The notes below the pieces were generated by a model, which worked only from the letters and a program-made list of their open reading frames with translations, did not search any database and was not told where the DNA came from. 23,161 bases of DNA. It comes from UBA4656 sp002405525 (lineage in GTDB: Bacteria > Pseudomonadota > Gammaproteobacteria > Xanthomonadales > Ahniellaceae). Shown here one piece after another: positions 7,209-15,468 of this stretch (position 1 is its first letter; each line of letters begins with the position of its first letter). A program made the translations under genes and the position numbers. Location: positions 1 through 23,161 of the forward strand of contig DAIMGT010000062.1 of the NCBI GenBank assembly GCA_036723735.1, in the 5' to 3' direction.

Positions 7209-10022
7209 ATGGACGCCGCGGTCCGCATCGCCCTTGAACGCCTCGACGCCGCGCGCGCCGACGGCGCGCTGCCGCCGGTCGGTGGCGCGGCGCGCGAGGC
7301 GCTCGGCCGCGTGTTCGACGCCAGCCCCTTCGTGTCCGAGGTCCTGTGCGCGCAGCCTGAGCTGGCCGATGCGGCCACCGGCGAATGGCTGCACGACGTG
7401 ACGCCCCCGGCGGCGCGCTGGGCGCCGCCGGTCTGGCCCGCTCCCGACGATGTTGCCGCGATGCGCGCGCTGCGTCGCTTCCGCCGCGCCGAGAGCGCGC
7501 GCCTGGTGGTGCGCGACGTGCTCGGCGTCGACCCGGTGCGCGCCACCATCGAGGGCGCCACCGCGCTGGCCGAGACCTGCATCGAGCAGGCGCTGCGACA
7601 CCTCGAACCCGCCTTCCACGCGCGCCACGGCGTGCCGCGCCTCGCCGACGGGTCGGTGCAGCGGCTGTTGGTGGTCGGCATGGGCAAGCTCGGCGGCGGC
7701 GAACTGAACTTCTCCTCCGACATCGATCTGGTGTTCGCCTACGCCGAACCGGGCACCTGCACCGGCGGCCGCGCGCTCGACTTCGAGGACTTCTACGCGC
7801 GGCTCGGCCAGCGCCTGGCGCAGCTGCTCGGCGAGGTGACGGCCGACGGCTTCGCCTACCGCGTGGACCTGCGCCTGCGGCCGTTCGGGTCGGTCGGCCG
7901 GATGGCGCTGTCGTTCGCGGCGATGGAGCAGTACTACCAGCGCGAAGGACGCGACTGGGAGCGCTACGCCTGGATCAAGGCGCGCGCGGTGGCCGGCGAC
8001 GTCGCGGGCGGACAGCGTCTGCTGGCCCTGCTGTCGCCCTTCGTCTACCGGCGCTACCTCGACTTTACCGCCATCGACGGCCTGCGCGAGATGAAGCGCC
8101 TGATCGACGCCGAGGTGGCGCGCCGCGACCTCGCGCAGCACGTCAAGCTCGGTCCCGGCGGGATCCGCGAACTGGAATTCATGGTGCAACTGGTGCAACT
8201 GGTGCGCGGAGGCCGCGAACCGGCGCTGCGCACGCCGTCGTACTACGCTGCGGTCGAGGCCGCGGTGGCCGCGGGCCATGCGCCGGGCGATATCGCCGAA
8301 CGGCTGCGCGAGGCCTACGACTTCCTGCGCCGGGTCGAGAACCGCCTGCAGATGCGCCACGACGCGCAGGTGCACCAGTTGCCCGACGACGCCGGGGAAC
8401 GCGCGGCGTTGGCGCGCGGCCTTGGTTTCGACGGCTGGGCCGGGTTCGAGGCGGCGCTGGCGGCGCGGCGTGACCGGGTCGCGGGCGCGTTCGCCGAGCT
8501 GCTCTCGCCCGGCGCAGGCGCCGGGGCGCCGGCGGCCGGCGGGTCCGACTGGGCCGCCGCCTGGGCGGGCTTCGATGCGCGCGAGCCGGTGCTGCCGCCG
8601 CCGTTCGGCGCCGCGGCCGCGGAGGCGCTGCGGGCCTACGCCGCCGGCGCAGCGCTGCGCGGGCTGGACGCGCGGGCGCGGGCGCGGGTCGACCGCCTCG
8701 TGCCGGCTTTCCTCGCCGTCTGCGCGTCCCGCGCCCGGCCCGACGAGGCCCTGGCTCGCGTGCTGCGCCTGCTCACCGCGGTGGCCGGACGGGCGACCTA
8801 CCTCGCCCTGCTCGACGAACTGCCCGCCGCACGCGACCGGCTGGTGGAGACCGTCGCCCGCAGCGCTTGGCTGGCCGAGCGCGTGGTCGCCCACCCCCTG
8901 CTGCTCGACGACCTGCTCGATGCGCGCGTCGCCGGCCCGCTGCCCGACGAGGCCGGCGTCCGCGCCGCGCTGGATGCCGCGGTCGCCACCGCCGGCGCCG
9001 ACGTCGAGGCGGCGCTGGAGCGTGTGCACGAGGTCCGCCACAGCGCATTGTTCCGCCTCGCGCTGGCGTGGCTGGCACGGCGGCTGCCGGCGGTCGAACT
9101 CGCCGCGCGGCTGGCCGGCATCGCCGAGGCCACGGTGGCGGCGTTGACGGCGATGGCGCTGGCGGACACCGCGCGCGCGCACGGGCCGCTGGCCGACGAG
9201 GGCGCCGGCTGCGGCTTCGCGGTGCTCGGCTACGGCAGCCTCGGCGGGCGCGAGCTCGGCTTCGGCTCCGACCTCGACCTGGTGTTCGTCTACGACGGCG
9301 CGCTGGCCGCGCGGTCCAGCCGCGGCGCGCGGCCGCTGGAGGGTCCGCGCTGGTTCGCGCGTGTGGCGCAGCGCGCGGTGCACTGGCTGACCACGCCGAT
9401 GCGCGCCGGCGCGCTGTACGCGGTGGATACCCGGCTGCGCCCCGACGGCGCCAAGGGTCTGCTGGTGGTCAGCCTCGACGGATTCCTCGACTATCAGCGC
9501 GAGCGCGCATGGACCTGGGAGCATCAGGCCCTGGTGCGCGCGCGCGCGGTGGCCGGTGATCCTGCGTTGAGCGCGGCCTTCGAAGCCGGGCGGGCCGGCG
9601 TTCTGCGTCGCAGCCGCGACCACGGCGCGTTGGCCGCCGACGTGGTGCGGATGCGAGAACGCTGGCGCGCCGAACTGGACCGCTCCGACGCGGCGCGGTT
9701 CGACCTCAAGCAAGGTCGCGGTGGCACGGTGGACCTCGAATTCATCGTCCAGCGCGAAGTGCTGGCGCACGCGGCGACCGCGCCCGCCCTGGCAGGCGCG
9801 ACCGCCACGCTGGCTTTGCTGGATGCGCTCGTGGCCGCGGGCGTCCTCGACGCTGCAGCCGTGGTCGACCTGCGCGGCGCGCATGCGGTATTGCTGGAGC
9901 GCGGCCTCGACTGCACGCTCGACGGTCAGCCGCGGCTGACGCCGCGCGACCCGGTCGCAGCGGCGGCGGCGACCATTGCCGCGGCGTGGGCGGCGCGGTT
10001 CGGCGCTGGAGCCGCCGGCTGA
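7209..10022 (+). CDS. glnE: Bifunctional glutamine synthetase adenylyltransferase/adenylyl-removing enzyme
   Basis: 937 residues, close to the 946 of E. coli GlnE. Two nucleotidyltransferase domains are visible. The N-terminal adenylyl-removing domain carries GKLGGGELNFSSDIDLVF with the metal-binding D171-x-D173. The C-terminal adenylylating domain carries GSLGGRELGFGSDLDLVF with D688-x-D690. Each is followed by its helical segment (GPGGIRELEF; GRGGTVDLEF). In the cytoplasm the enzyme adds AMP to, or removes it from, glutamine synthetase under PII control, tuning nitrogen assimilation. The frame is open to 7020, but that part runs through the terminator at 7122-7159. ATG 7209 gives the right length and sits six bases after a -10-like box, so the mRNA may be leaderless. 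It is tail to tail with the next gene, 19 bases apart. A long antisense frame over this gene is a GC-composition shadow. Confidence 0.97.
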   Translation: MDAAVRIALERLDAARADGALPPVGGAAREALGRVFDASPFVSEVLCAQPELADAATGEWLHDVTPPAARWAPPVWPAPDDVAAMRALRRFRRAESARLVVRDVLGVDPVRATIEGATALAETCIEQALRHLEPAFHARHGVPRLADGSVQRLLVVGMGKLGGGELNFSSDIDLVFAYAEPGTCTGGRALDFEDFYARLGQRLAQLLGEVTADGFAYRVDLRLRPFGSVGRMALSFAAMEQYYQREGRDWERYAWIKARAVAGDVAGGQRLLALLSPFVYRRYLDFTAIDGLREMKRLIDAEVARRDLAQHVKLGPGGIRELEFMVQLVQLVRGGREPALRTPSYYAAVEAAVAAGHAPGDIAERLREAYDFLRRVENRLQMRHDAQVHQLPDDAGERAALARGLGFDGWAGFEAALAARRDRVAGAFAELLSPGAGAGAPAAGGSDWAAAWAGFDAREPVLPPPFGAAAAEALRAYAAGAALRGLDARARARVDRLVPAFLAVCASRARPDEALARVLRLLTAVAGRATYLALLDELPAARDRLVETVARSAWLAERVVAHPLLLDDLLDARVAGPLPDEAGVRAALDAAVATAGADVEAALERVHEVRHSALFRLALAWLARRLPAVELAARLAGIAEATVAALTAMALADTARAHGPLADEGAGCGFAVLGYGSLGGRELGFGSDLDLVFVYDGALAARSSRGARPLEGPRWFARVAQRAVHWLTTPMRAGALYAVDTRLRPDGAKGLLVVSLDGFLDYQRERAWTWEHQALVRARAVAGDPALSAAFEAGRAGVLRRSRDHGALAADVVRMRERWRAELDRSDAARFDLKQGRGGTVDLEFIVQREVLAHAATAPALAGATATLALLDALVAAGVLDAAAVVDLRGAHAVLLERGLDCTLDGQPRLTPRDPVAAAAATIAAAWAARFGAGAAG

Positions 10023-10041
10023 AGCGGCACGCGCTCGGTGG

Positions 10042-11037
10042 TCAGGCGGCGGGCGCGGGTCGCGCGGAGTCGAAGCGGCGGCGCAGTTGCGCGGCGATCG
10101 CCAGCGCCTCGTCCGGCGCCGGGGGAACGTCCCAGGTCGACGGCGCGTCGCACAAGGATCGGATGCGGCCGGCGACGGCGAGATCGTGGTGCAGCCGCGC
10201 GATGCGCCCGCGCGGTGGCCGCGGGGCGTGCACGAACACCGGATTGCCGGTCGCGCAGGCCTCGGCGAGCAGGTTCGCCGAATCCGCGGTCACCACCAGC
10301 CGCTGCGCGTGGGCCAGCATGCCGAGGTAGGGATTCGCACCGTCCGCTTCGCCGGTCCAGACCCGCGCCGGCAGCGCCGACAGCCGCTCGCGCAGGCGTG
10401 CGGCCAGCGCCGGCGGCGTGCGGCGCGAGGTGGTGACCAGCAGCCCGCCGCCGTCGCGCGCATGCCAGGCGGCGAGGTGGTCGCACAAGGCATCGATGTC
10501 GCGCCGGTCCATGCGCAGCGCGCGGCTGGGGCCGCCGACCAGCACCGCGGTGCGCGGCGCGGGGATGCGCGCGAGGTGGGCATGGCGCACGGCGGCTGCG
10601 GCCAGCACGGCGGGCGTGATGCCGTGCAGGCTGCCGGTGACGGTCAGCACGTTGGCGCCGCGCAGGCCGTCGTGCGCCGGCGCGACGACCACGTCCCAGT
10701 GCCGCGGATCGGCGCGCGGGTCGAGGATCTGCACCGCGAAGACGCCGTGCGCGGCGCGCAGCCAGGCGGTGGCCAGTGCCGCGCGCCGCCCGCAGCCGAT
10801 CACCAGTGCGGGGCGCGATGCACCCGCCGCGGCGCGCAGCGCGTCCGGCATCGCGCGGGCGGCGCCGGCGCGCAGGTGCGGCGCCAGCCAGCCCCAGGGC
10901 GCGCGCGGCCGCACGATCCATTCGCGCGCGGCCACGCTCAGGGCGGCGGCCAGCGCCTGCGCCGGGCGCAGGTTGCCGGCCGCGCCGTCGGTGACGATCC
11001 AGGCCGGTTCGAGGGCGGGCGGGGAGGCGATGTCCAC
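10042..11037 (-). CDS. ELM1-family protein (bacterial homologue of mitochondrial fission ELM1)
   Basis: 331 residues from GTG 11037. Family signatures in order: WIVTDGAAGNLRPAQALA near the N-terminus (the glycine-rich opening), VIGCGRRAALA, VQILDPRADPRHWDVVVAPAHDGLRGANV, TGSLHGIT, LVGGPSR, SRRTP, and NPYLGMLAHAQRLVVTADS followed by EACATGNPVFV near the C-terminus. The fold resembles GT-B glycosyltransferases, and bacterial members are often found with envelope sugar genes, but the reaction is not established. GTG is preferred because the family N-terminus starts right there and a CATAAT box lies exactly six bases before it. Upstream codons (to 11172) would extend into the neighbour's promoter region. 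No ribosome binding site is seen, consistent with a leaderless mRNA. It diverges from the RutE-like gene. Confidence 0.88.
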   Translation of the reverse strand: MDIASPPALEPAWIVTDGAAGNLRPAQALAAALSVAAREWIVRPRAPWGWLAPHLRAGAARAMPDALRAAAGASRPALVIGCGRRAALATAWLRAAHGVFAVQILDPRADPRHWDVVVAPAHDGLRGANVLTVTGSLHGITPAVLAAAAVRHAHLARIPAPRTAVLVGGPSRALRMDRRDIDALCDHLAAWHARDGGGLLVTTSRRTPPALAARLRERLSALPARVWTGEADGANPYLGMLAHAQRLVVTADSANLLAEACATGNPVFVHAPRPPRGRIARLHHDLAVAGRIRSLCDAPSTWDVPPAPDEALAIAAQLRRRFDSARPAPAA

Positions 11038-11043
11038 GGGGGG

Positions 11044-11049
11044 ATTATG
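11044..11049 (-). promoter_or_regulatory. -10-like element (CATAAT) of the ELM1-family gene, leaderless layout
   Basis: On the minus strand CATAAT, then six C, then the GTG start. One mismatch to the -10 consensus. The spacing equals that of glnE and of the 15420 gene. Confidence 0.5.
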
Positions 11050-11157
11050 GGCCGCCGCGGCGCGCCCGCGCAGGGCCGGCGCGCCGCCCGCGTGCCGTGC
11101 ACGGGCGGCTTGCGGGCCTGCAAGGGCCACGAATGCGCCGCACCGACATGCGCTGGC

Positions 11158-11181
11158 TACACTGCGCCGCACTCGAAAGGA
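11158..11181 (+). promoter_or_regulatory. -10-like element (TACACT) and ribosome binding site of the RutE-like gene
   Basis: TACACT (11158-11163) in the context GGCTACACTGCGCCG, then GAAAGGA (11175-11181) eleven bases before ATG 11193. The leader would be about 23 bases. No clear -35. Confidence 0.45.
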
Positions 11182-11192
11182 CGCCCACCCCC

Positions 11193-11792
11193 ATGCACAC
11201 GCCGCTCGATCCCGCCGCGCTCGACCAGCTCTTCCTCAAGGCCCGCACCTACGGCGCCACGGCCAACACCTGGCTGCCGAAGCCGGTGCCCGAGGACCTG
11301 CTGCGTCGCCTGTGGGACCTGGCGAAGATGGGCCCGACGGCCGCCAACAGCTCGCCGATGCGCGTGGTGTTCGTCGCCACCGCGGAAGGCAAGGCGCGCC
11401 TCGAGCCCGCGCTCGACGCCGGCAACCGCGACAAGACCATGGCCGCGCCGGTGACCGCGATCGTCGCCACCGACCACGTGTTCTACGAGAAGCTGCCCTA
11501 CCTCTTCCCGCACACCGACGCGCGCGCCTGGTTCGAGGGCAAGCCGCACGCCGACACCGCGGCGTTCCGCAACGCCACCCTGCAGGGCGCCTACCTGGTC
11601 CTCGCCGCGCGCGCGCTCGGCCTCGACTGCGGCCCGATGTCCGGCTTCGACAACGCCGCGGTGGACCGCGCCTTCTTCGCCGGCACCCGCGTGCGCAGCA
11701 ATTTCCTCGTCAACCTCGGCTACGGCGACCCGGCGAGCCTGTTCCCCCGCTCGCCGCGGCTTTCGTTCGACGAGGCCTGCACCATCGCCTGA
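11193..11792 (+). CDS. rutE: Nitroreductase-family protein, RutE/HadB type (malonic semialdehyde reductase-like)
   Basis: 199 residues; E. coli RutE has 196. Matching signatures are MGPTAANSSPMRVVF, LDAGNRDKTMAAPVTAIVA, FYEKLPYLFPHTDARAWF, FRNATLQGAYLVLAARALGLD followed by CGPMSGFD, and VNLGYGDPASLFPRSPRLSF followed by DEA. This is a cytoplasmic flavin enzyme that in the Rut pyrimidine pathway reduces malonic semialdehyde to 3-hydroxypropionate with NAD(P)H. None of the other rut genes is in the window, so a general aldehyde- or quinone-reducing role is equally possible. ATG 11193 is preferred over an in-frame ATG at 11149 that overlaps the promoter box. Confidence 0.9.
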   Translation: MHTPLDPAALDQLFLKARTYGATANTWLPKPVPEDLLRRLWDLAKMGPTAANSSPMRVVFVATAEGKARLEPALDAGNRDKTMAAPVTAIVATDHVFYEKLPYLFPHTDARAWFEGKPHADTAAFRNATLQGAYLVLAARALGLDCGPMSGFDNAAVDRAFFAGTRVRSNFLVNLGYGDPASLFPRSPRLSFDEACTIA

Positions 11793-11983
11793 TCCCCGGC
11801 ATCGAAGACACCCATGCGCAGGCGGACCTTCGCCGGCATGCCGGGCCTCGCCAGCGGTGCGGCTCCGGCCGTCGATCCACCAGGGCGCCGCATCGGCGGG
11901 TCTGCACGCCGCCCGTGCACGGCAACGCCACCGATGTTCCTGCAAGCGTCGCCATCGCGCGGACCGACCCGGCCGGAGTCCGC
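11793..11983. other. Spacer between RutE-like and pirin genes
   Basis: 191 bases with no credible gene or terminator. The last part carries a short copy of the REP-like motif (11967-11981). Open frames crossing it continue from shadows. Confidence 0.5.
11967..11981 (-). repeat. Single short copy of the REP-like motif at the pirin ribosome binding site
   Basis: The reverse complement reads GGACTCCGGCCGGGT, identical over 15 bases to the third repeat copy near 969-983. On the + strand it contains GGAG (11975-11978), the likely ribosome binding site five bases before ATG 11984. Confidence 0.4.
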
Positions 11984-12682
11984 ATGATCACGATTCGTCC
12001 CGCCGCCGCGCGCGGCAGCGCGACCTCCGGCTGGCTCGACAGCCGCCACACGTTTTCGTTCGGCCGCTACCACGACCCCGCGCACACGGGCTTCGGGCCG
12101 CTGCGGGTGGTCAACGAGGACCGCGTGGCCCCGGGCGCCGGCTTCGACACCCACGGCCACCAGAACATGGAGATCATCTCCTACGTGCTCGACGGCGCGC
12201 TGGCGCACCAGGATTCGCTCGGCACCCACGGCATCATCCGCCCCGGCGACGTGCAGACGATGAGCGCCGGTAGCGGGATCACGCACAGCGAGTTCAACGC
12301 GTCGAAGACGCGGCCGGTGCACTTCCTGCAGATCTGGATCCAGCCGGACCGCAGCAACATCGCGCCGTCCTACGCGCAGAAGGCGTTTTCCGCGGACGAG
12401 CGCCGCGGTCGGCTGCGCCTGGTGGTTTCGCCCGACGCGGCCGAGGGCTCGATCCGCATCGTGCAGAACGCGCGCATGTACGCGACCCTGCTCGCGCCCG
12501 GCGCGACGGTGACCCACGACCTCGCGCCGAACCGCCGCGCCTGGGTGCAGGTCGCGCGCGGCGCGGTGACGCTCAATGGCACGCGGCTCGTGGCCGGCGA
12601 CGGTGCGGCGGTCGATGGCGAATCGCGGCTGGAACTCGCCGGGATCGAGGACGCGGAAGCCCTGCTATTCGACCTGCCTTGA
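11984..12682 (+). CDS. Pirin family protein (bicupin, quercetinase-like)
   Basis: 232 residues, the normal length for bacterial YhhW-type pirins. The N-terminal cupin holds all four metal ligands: H57 and H59 (THGHQNMEI), H101 and E103 (GSGITHSEFN). The opening SGWLDSRHTFSFGRYHDP is typical. The C-terminal cupin (about 140-230) has no metal set. Some pirins oxidise quercetin, others bind transcription or metabolic partners; which applies here is unknown. The start follows GGAG at five bases. The last 18 bases overlap the end of the opposite-strand membrane protein gene (12665-12682), a tail-to-tail overlap. Confidence 0.93.
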   Translation: MITIRPAAARGSATSGWLDSRHTFSFGRYHDPAHTGFGPLRVVNEDRVAPGAGFDTHGHQNMEIISYVLDGALAHQDSLGTHGIIRPGDVQTMSAGSGITHSEFNASKTRPVHFLQIWIQPDRSNIAPSYAQKAFSADERRGRLRLVVSPDAAEGSIRIVQNARMYATLLAPGATVTHDLAPNRRAWVQVARGAVTLNGTRLVAGDGAAVDGESRLELAGIEDAEALLFDLP

Positions 12683-13459
12683 GGCGCGCAGCCGCGCGGC
12701 GCGCGCAGCGGCCGCCGCCGCCGCGCCGAGCAGGGCGCCCGCCGCGAACGCGGCCTCCCAGCCGCGCAGCCAAGCCGGACCCACGCTGAAGTGTTCGCGC
12801 GGGCGCAGCGCGAGCGACAGGCGGCGCACCGGGCTGTCCATCGGCAGGGTTCCCGCGGGGTTGGCGACCAGCCAGTCCCACGCCGACGGCGGGTGCACCA
12901 CCCCGCTGACGGAGGCTGCCGGCAGGCGGGCCAGCGTCCGCGCTTGCGCGTCCTCCAGCGTCGCCGAGCCGGCGGGCCAGGCGATCTGCAGGCAGCCTGC
13001 TGCGGACGCCGGACCTGGCGCCACGCCGTCGCCCCGGATCGTTGACGCGGCCTCGATGGGTTCCACGCACACCATGACGGATTCGCCGGCCGCCGGACGC
13101 GCCATGCCGAACTGGTTGGAGATCCACGGCAGCAGGAACATCAGCGGCAGCGCGGCCACGATTGCCGGCCTCAGGTTCAGCCGCAGTTGGCGCGCGGACA
13201 GGCGCATCGCCTCGCTCGCCAACGCGCGCAGCCCGTTCGGGTCCCCGTCATAGGCGGCCAGTGCGCGGTGCGTGGCGCGCAGCGCCGCACGCACGGCATC
13301 GAGGGCGCGACGGTCCGCGGCCCACGCGTGCAGGGCTATCGACGACGCGCCACCAGCGGCGGCCCAGCCGAGAAGGCGAAGGCCATCCCCGGCGAACGGC
13401 GCCAGCCATGCGTCGAGCGCGCCGAGCACGGGCGCGGGGAGGTCGAACAGACCGCTCAC
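12665..13459 (-). CDS. Three-helix membrane protein resembling EMC3/TMCO1/DUF106 (YidC superfamily)
   Basis: 264 residues from GTG 13459. Visible layout: a short N-terminal stretch; hydrophobic helix 1 (about 26-46); a charged helical hairpin (47-97, RRALDAVRAALRATHRALAA and GDPNGLRALASEAMRLSARQ); helix 2 (about 98-117, PAIVAALPLMFLLPWISNQF); a soluble domain of roughly 110 residues; and helix 3 (about 233-252) with a basic tail. A helix, a coiled-coil hairpin rich in R and A with a GD turn, then a Pro- and Trp-containing helix is the core arrangement of DUF106/EMC3/TMCO1 proteins, relatives of YidC insertases. That link is my inference from layout, not a database match. The start codon overlaps the upstream lipoprotein gene's stop by four bases (GTGA), so the two are translationally coupled and probably act together in the inner membrane. 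Confidence 0.8.
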   Translation of the reverse strand: MSGLFDLPAPVLGALDAWLAPFAGDGLRLLGWAAAGGASSIALHAWAADRRALDAVRAALRATHRALAAYDGDPNGLRALASEAMRLSARQLRLNLRPAIVAALPLMFLLPWISNQFGMARPAAGESVMVCVEPIEAASTIRGDGVAPGPASAAGCLQIAWPAGSATLEDAQARTLARLPAASVSGVVHPPSAWDWLVANPAGTLPMDSPVRRLSLALRPREHFSVGPAWLRGWEAAFAAGALLGAAAAAAARAARLRASRQVE

Positions 13460-15420
13460 TTCGCCTCCAGCAGGGTCCTCGCAACCGCCCCGACACCCTC
13501 GATCGACGTCGGTGGCGCGAGCGCGACGTCGGCGAAGAACACGCCGGGCACGGCCGACGGATCGATGCAGTGGTCCCCGCTCCACGGCAGGTTGTTGGGC
13601 TCGAACACGCCTGGCGGCACGCCGCCGAGCGCGGTCTGCCACGAGGCGCGAAGGCCGGGCTGCCAGCCGACGACGAGGTCGGGCGCCTCGGCCGCGTGCG
13701 GCCCAGGGTAGATCGTCGCCGCGTCGTGGACCTCGCGCACGGCGGACGATCCGTCGCCGGACCGAAGTCCGCGCAGGGCTTCGGCGAGTTCGCGCTTGAT
13801 TCGCGGCGCGTCGGCCGGGTCGACGATCCCCTGCGCCTCGCGGCCGCGCACGTTCAGGTACAGCCCGTTGAGGCCGAGCGCGTAGGCACGCGTGCGCGAC
13901 CAGTCCACCTCGGCGAACAGCGGCGCACTCTGCGTCGCCGGCGCGCGCAGTGCGAGCCAGCCCTGCTCCAGCAGCCAGCGGTTGAGGTTGACGGCGGTGC
14001 GGAACGGCGCGAAGCCGTGGTCGCTGACCACCAACAGGCGGTCGCCGGGCTGCATGCGCCGCCGGACCTCGCCCACGATGCGGTCCGCCTCGCCATAGAT
14101 CCAGCCGATCGCCTCCCGGCCGCGCAGGCCGGTGGTGGCGTGCAGCGGATGCTGCGCGTCGATCCCGCGCCAGAACATGTGGCTGACGCGGTCGGTCTGC
14201 ACGAAGACCTTGACCACCAGCTCGGTGTCGCGTCGTTCCAGCGTGTCGCGCAGCATCGCCTCGCCTTCGGCCAGCGTGTGGCGCACGCCGTCGAGCCACG
14301 CGTCGTCGTCGAGGTGGCCCTGGGTGAGCGCCCAGGTCTCCTCGGGCATCCCCAGCGTGTGGTAGACCCCGATCCGCGCGGCGAGCTCGGCGCTGAACGC
14401 GGCGGGGGCGGTGACCGGCGCCGCGGGCTCGCGGGGATCGATCTCGATCGGCGTCATGTACAGGGAGAGGCCCGGCAGGCCCTCGCGCAGGTGGAAGCGC
14501 ACGATGCCGCGCACCGACAGCACGCCGGCGAAAGGAAAGCGCAGTCCGACCCACTCACTCCACTGGCCTGGCTGCAGCGACAATTCGCTGTCGGGCAGGG
14601 ACAGGCGCACGCCGCTGCCGTCCGCGGCGATGCGCAGCCGGACGCGGAGGGCGGGCGCGGCGGCGTCGAATGGATGCTGAGGGCCCTCGATATCGGTGTC
14701 GATCACGCCGGTCGCGGCGCCCCGCAGCAGCCGAACGCGCCCGCCATTTTCGGCGTTGGGCACCACCCGCGTGCTGTACAGCGTGTAGGTGCCCTGCGTG
14801 CCCAGCAGGTCCGGCACGCCCAGCCCCGACACCATGCGGGTGACCGCGTCCGGCGGCCAGGTCACCGGCACGCGCAGGATCGCCGCGCGGTGGAAGTCGC
14901 GCTCGGCCGCGACCCAGAACGGCTCGCCGTCGCGCCGGGTCGACAGCACCGGGTCGGAAAGCGGCAGCGTCCAGTCGCCGATCGACACGGTCCGTTCCGG
15001 CGGCGCGCTGCGCGCCATCGAGAAGTCGGGGCGGTAGGTGGCCGGGTCGCGGCGCAGGAAGTCGAAGATGCCGTGGTGGCCGGGGCCGTGGCCGGTCGCG
15101 AAGCCCGCCCATGCCACCGAGGACTGGGGCGGGTTGCTGGTCGGCAGGCGCGCAAAGGTGCCCTCGGCGCGCAGTCGCGCCAGCTCGGGCAGTCGGCCCT
15201 CGGCCATGAACCGTTCGACCAGCCCGGGGTCCATCCCGTCGAAGCCCAGCACGATGACCTGGCGCGCCGCCGGCGCGGCGGGTCGCCCGGCGTCGCAGCC
15301 GGCAAGCAGGCAGGCCGCCAGGGCAGCGGCCAGCAGGGCCGCCCGCCGGGCGGCCTGGGGGCCGAACGTGGAAACACCGTGTTGCGAAGGCATGTGGTCA
15401 AGCCGCGTCGAAGGGCGCAT
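13456..15420 (-). CDS. Periplasmic lipoprotein phosphodiesterase/nucleotide pyrophosphatase-like enzyme (alkaline phosphatase superfamily)
   Basis: 654 residues from ATG 15420 (645 if ATG 15393 is used). The lipobox LAGC puts the lipidated residue at C42. The next residue is Asp, which in enterobacteria keeps lipoproteins in the inner membrane. The active site matches the NPP family: D61 (GFDGMDP), nucleophile S100 (NPPQSSVAW), D410 and H414 (QTDRVSHMF, spacing D-x3-H), D467-H468 (SDHGF), H617 (GDHCID), all needed for two metals. GHHGIFDFLRRDPATY is a family signature. A long insert of beta type (about 190-350) separates the halves. It should hydrolyse a phosphodiester, pyrophosphate or similar bond in the periplasm; the substrate is unknown. 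ATG 15420 is preferred because TATGCT lies six bases before it. The stop overlaps the next gene's GTG. An opposite-strand frame across this gene is a shadow. Confidence 0.9.
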   Translation of the reverse strand: MRPSTRLDHMPSQHGVSTFGPQAARRAALLAAALAACLLAGCDAGRPAAPAARQVIVLGFDGMDPGLVERFMAEGRLPELARLRAEGTFARLPTSNPPQSSVAWAGFATGHGPGHHGIFDFLRRDPATYRPDFSMARSAPPERTVSIGDWTLPLSDPVLSTRRDGEPFWVAAERDFHRAAILRVPVTWPPDAVTRMVSGLGVPDLLGTQGTYTLYSTRVVPNAENGGRVRLLRGAATGVIDTDIEGPQHPFDAAAPALRVRLRIAADGSGVRLSLPDSELSLQPGQWSEWVGLRFPFAGVLSVRGIVRFHLREGLPGLSLYMTPIEIDPREPAAPVTAPAAFSAELAARIGVYHTLGMPEETWALTQGHLDDDAWLDGVRHTLAEGEAMLRDTLERRDTELVVKVFVQTDRVSHMFWRGIDAQHPLHATTGLRGREAIGWIYGEADRIVGEVRRRMQPGDRLLVVSDHGFAPFRTAVNLNRWLLEQGWLALRAPATQSAPLFAEVDWSRTRAYALGLNGLYLNVRGREAQGIVDPADAPRIKRELAEALRGLRSGDGSSAVREVHDAATIYPGPHAAEAPDLVVGWQPGLRASWQTALGGVPPGVFEPNNLPWSGDHCIDPSAVPGVFFADVALAPPTSIEGVGAVARTLLEAK

Positions 15421-15432
15421 AATGACAGCATA
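15418..15432. promoter_or_regulatory. Interlocked divergent -10 elements
   Basis: Minus strand: TATGCT (15432-15427), six bases, then ATG 15420, a leaderless layout. Plus strand: CATAAT (15418-15423), which contains that start codon in reverse and would start RNA near 15430 for the 15469 gene. The two elements lie within 15 bases, so polymerase should not be able to use both at once. Confidence 0.45.
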
Positions 15433-15468
15433 GGGCTCATCGCAGGCGCCCTTGCCGGGGGAATCCAG

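Noticed and set aside
7083..9884. A 933-residue open frame antisense to glnE
   Set aside because: It lies wholly opposite a clear glnE gene, has a low-complexity composition rich in Arg, Gly, Ala and Gln, shows no domain or start signal, and is expected from GC-rich codon bias.
10418..11983. Plus-strand frame upstream of pirin overlapping the ELM1-like and RutE-like genes
   Set aside because: It is antisense to one recognised gene and out of frame with another; pirin family homology begins only at 11984.
13162..15468. Long plus-strand open frame running into the CTERM protein gene
   Set aside because: The part before 15469 is antisense to the phosphodiesterase with its complete active site; the signal peptide, GGGGGAA site and -10 box all place the real start at 15469.
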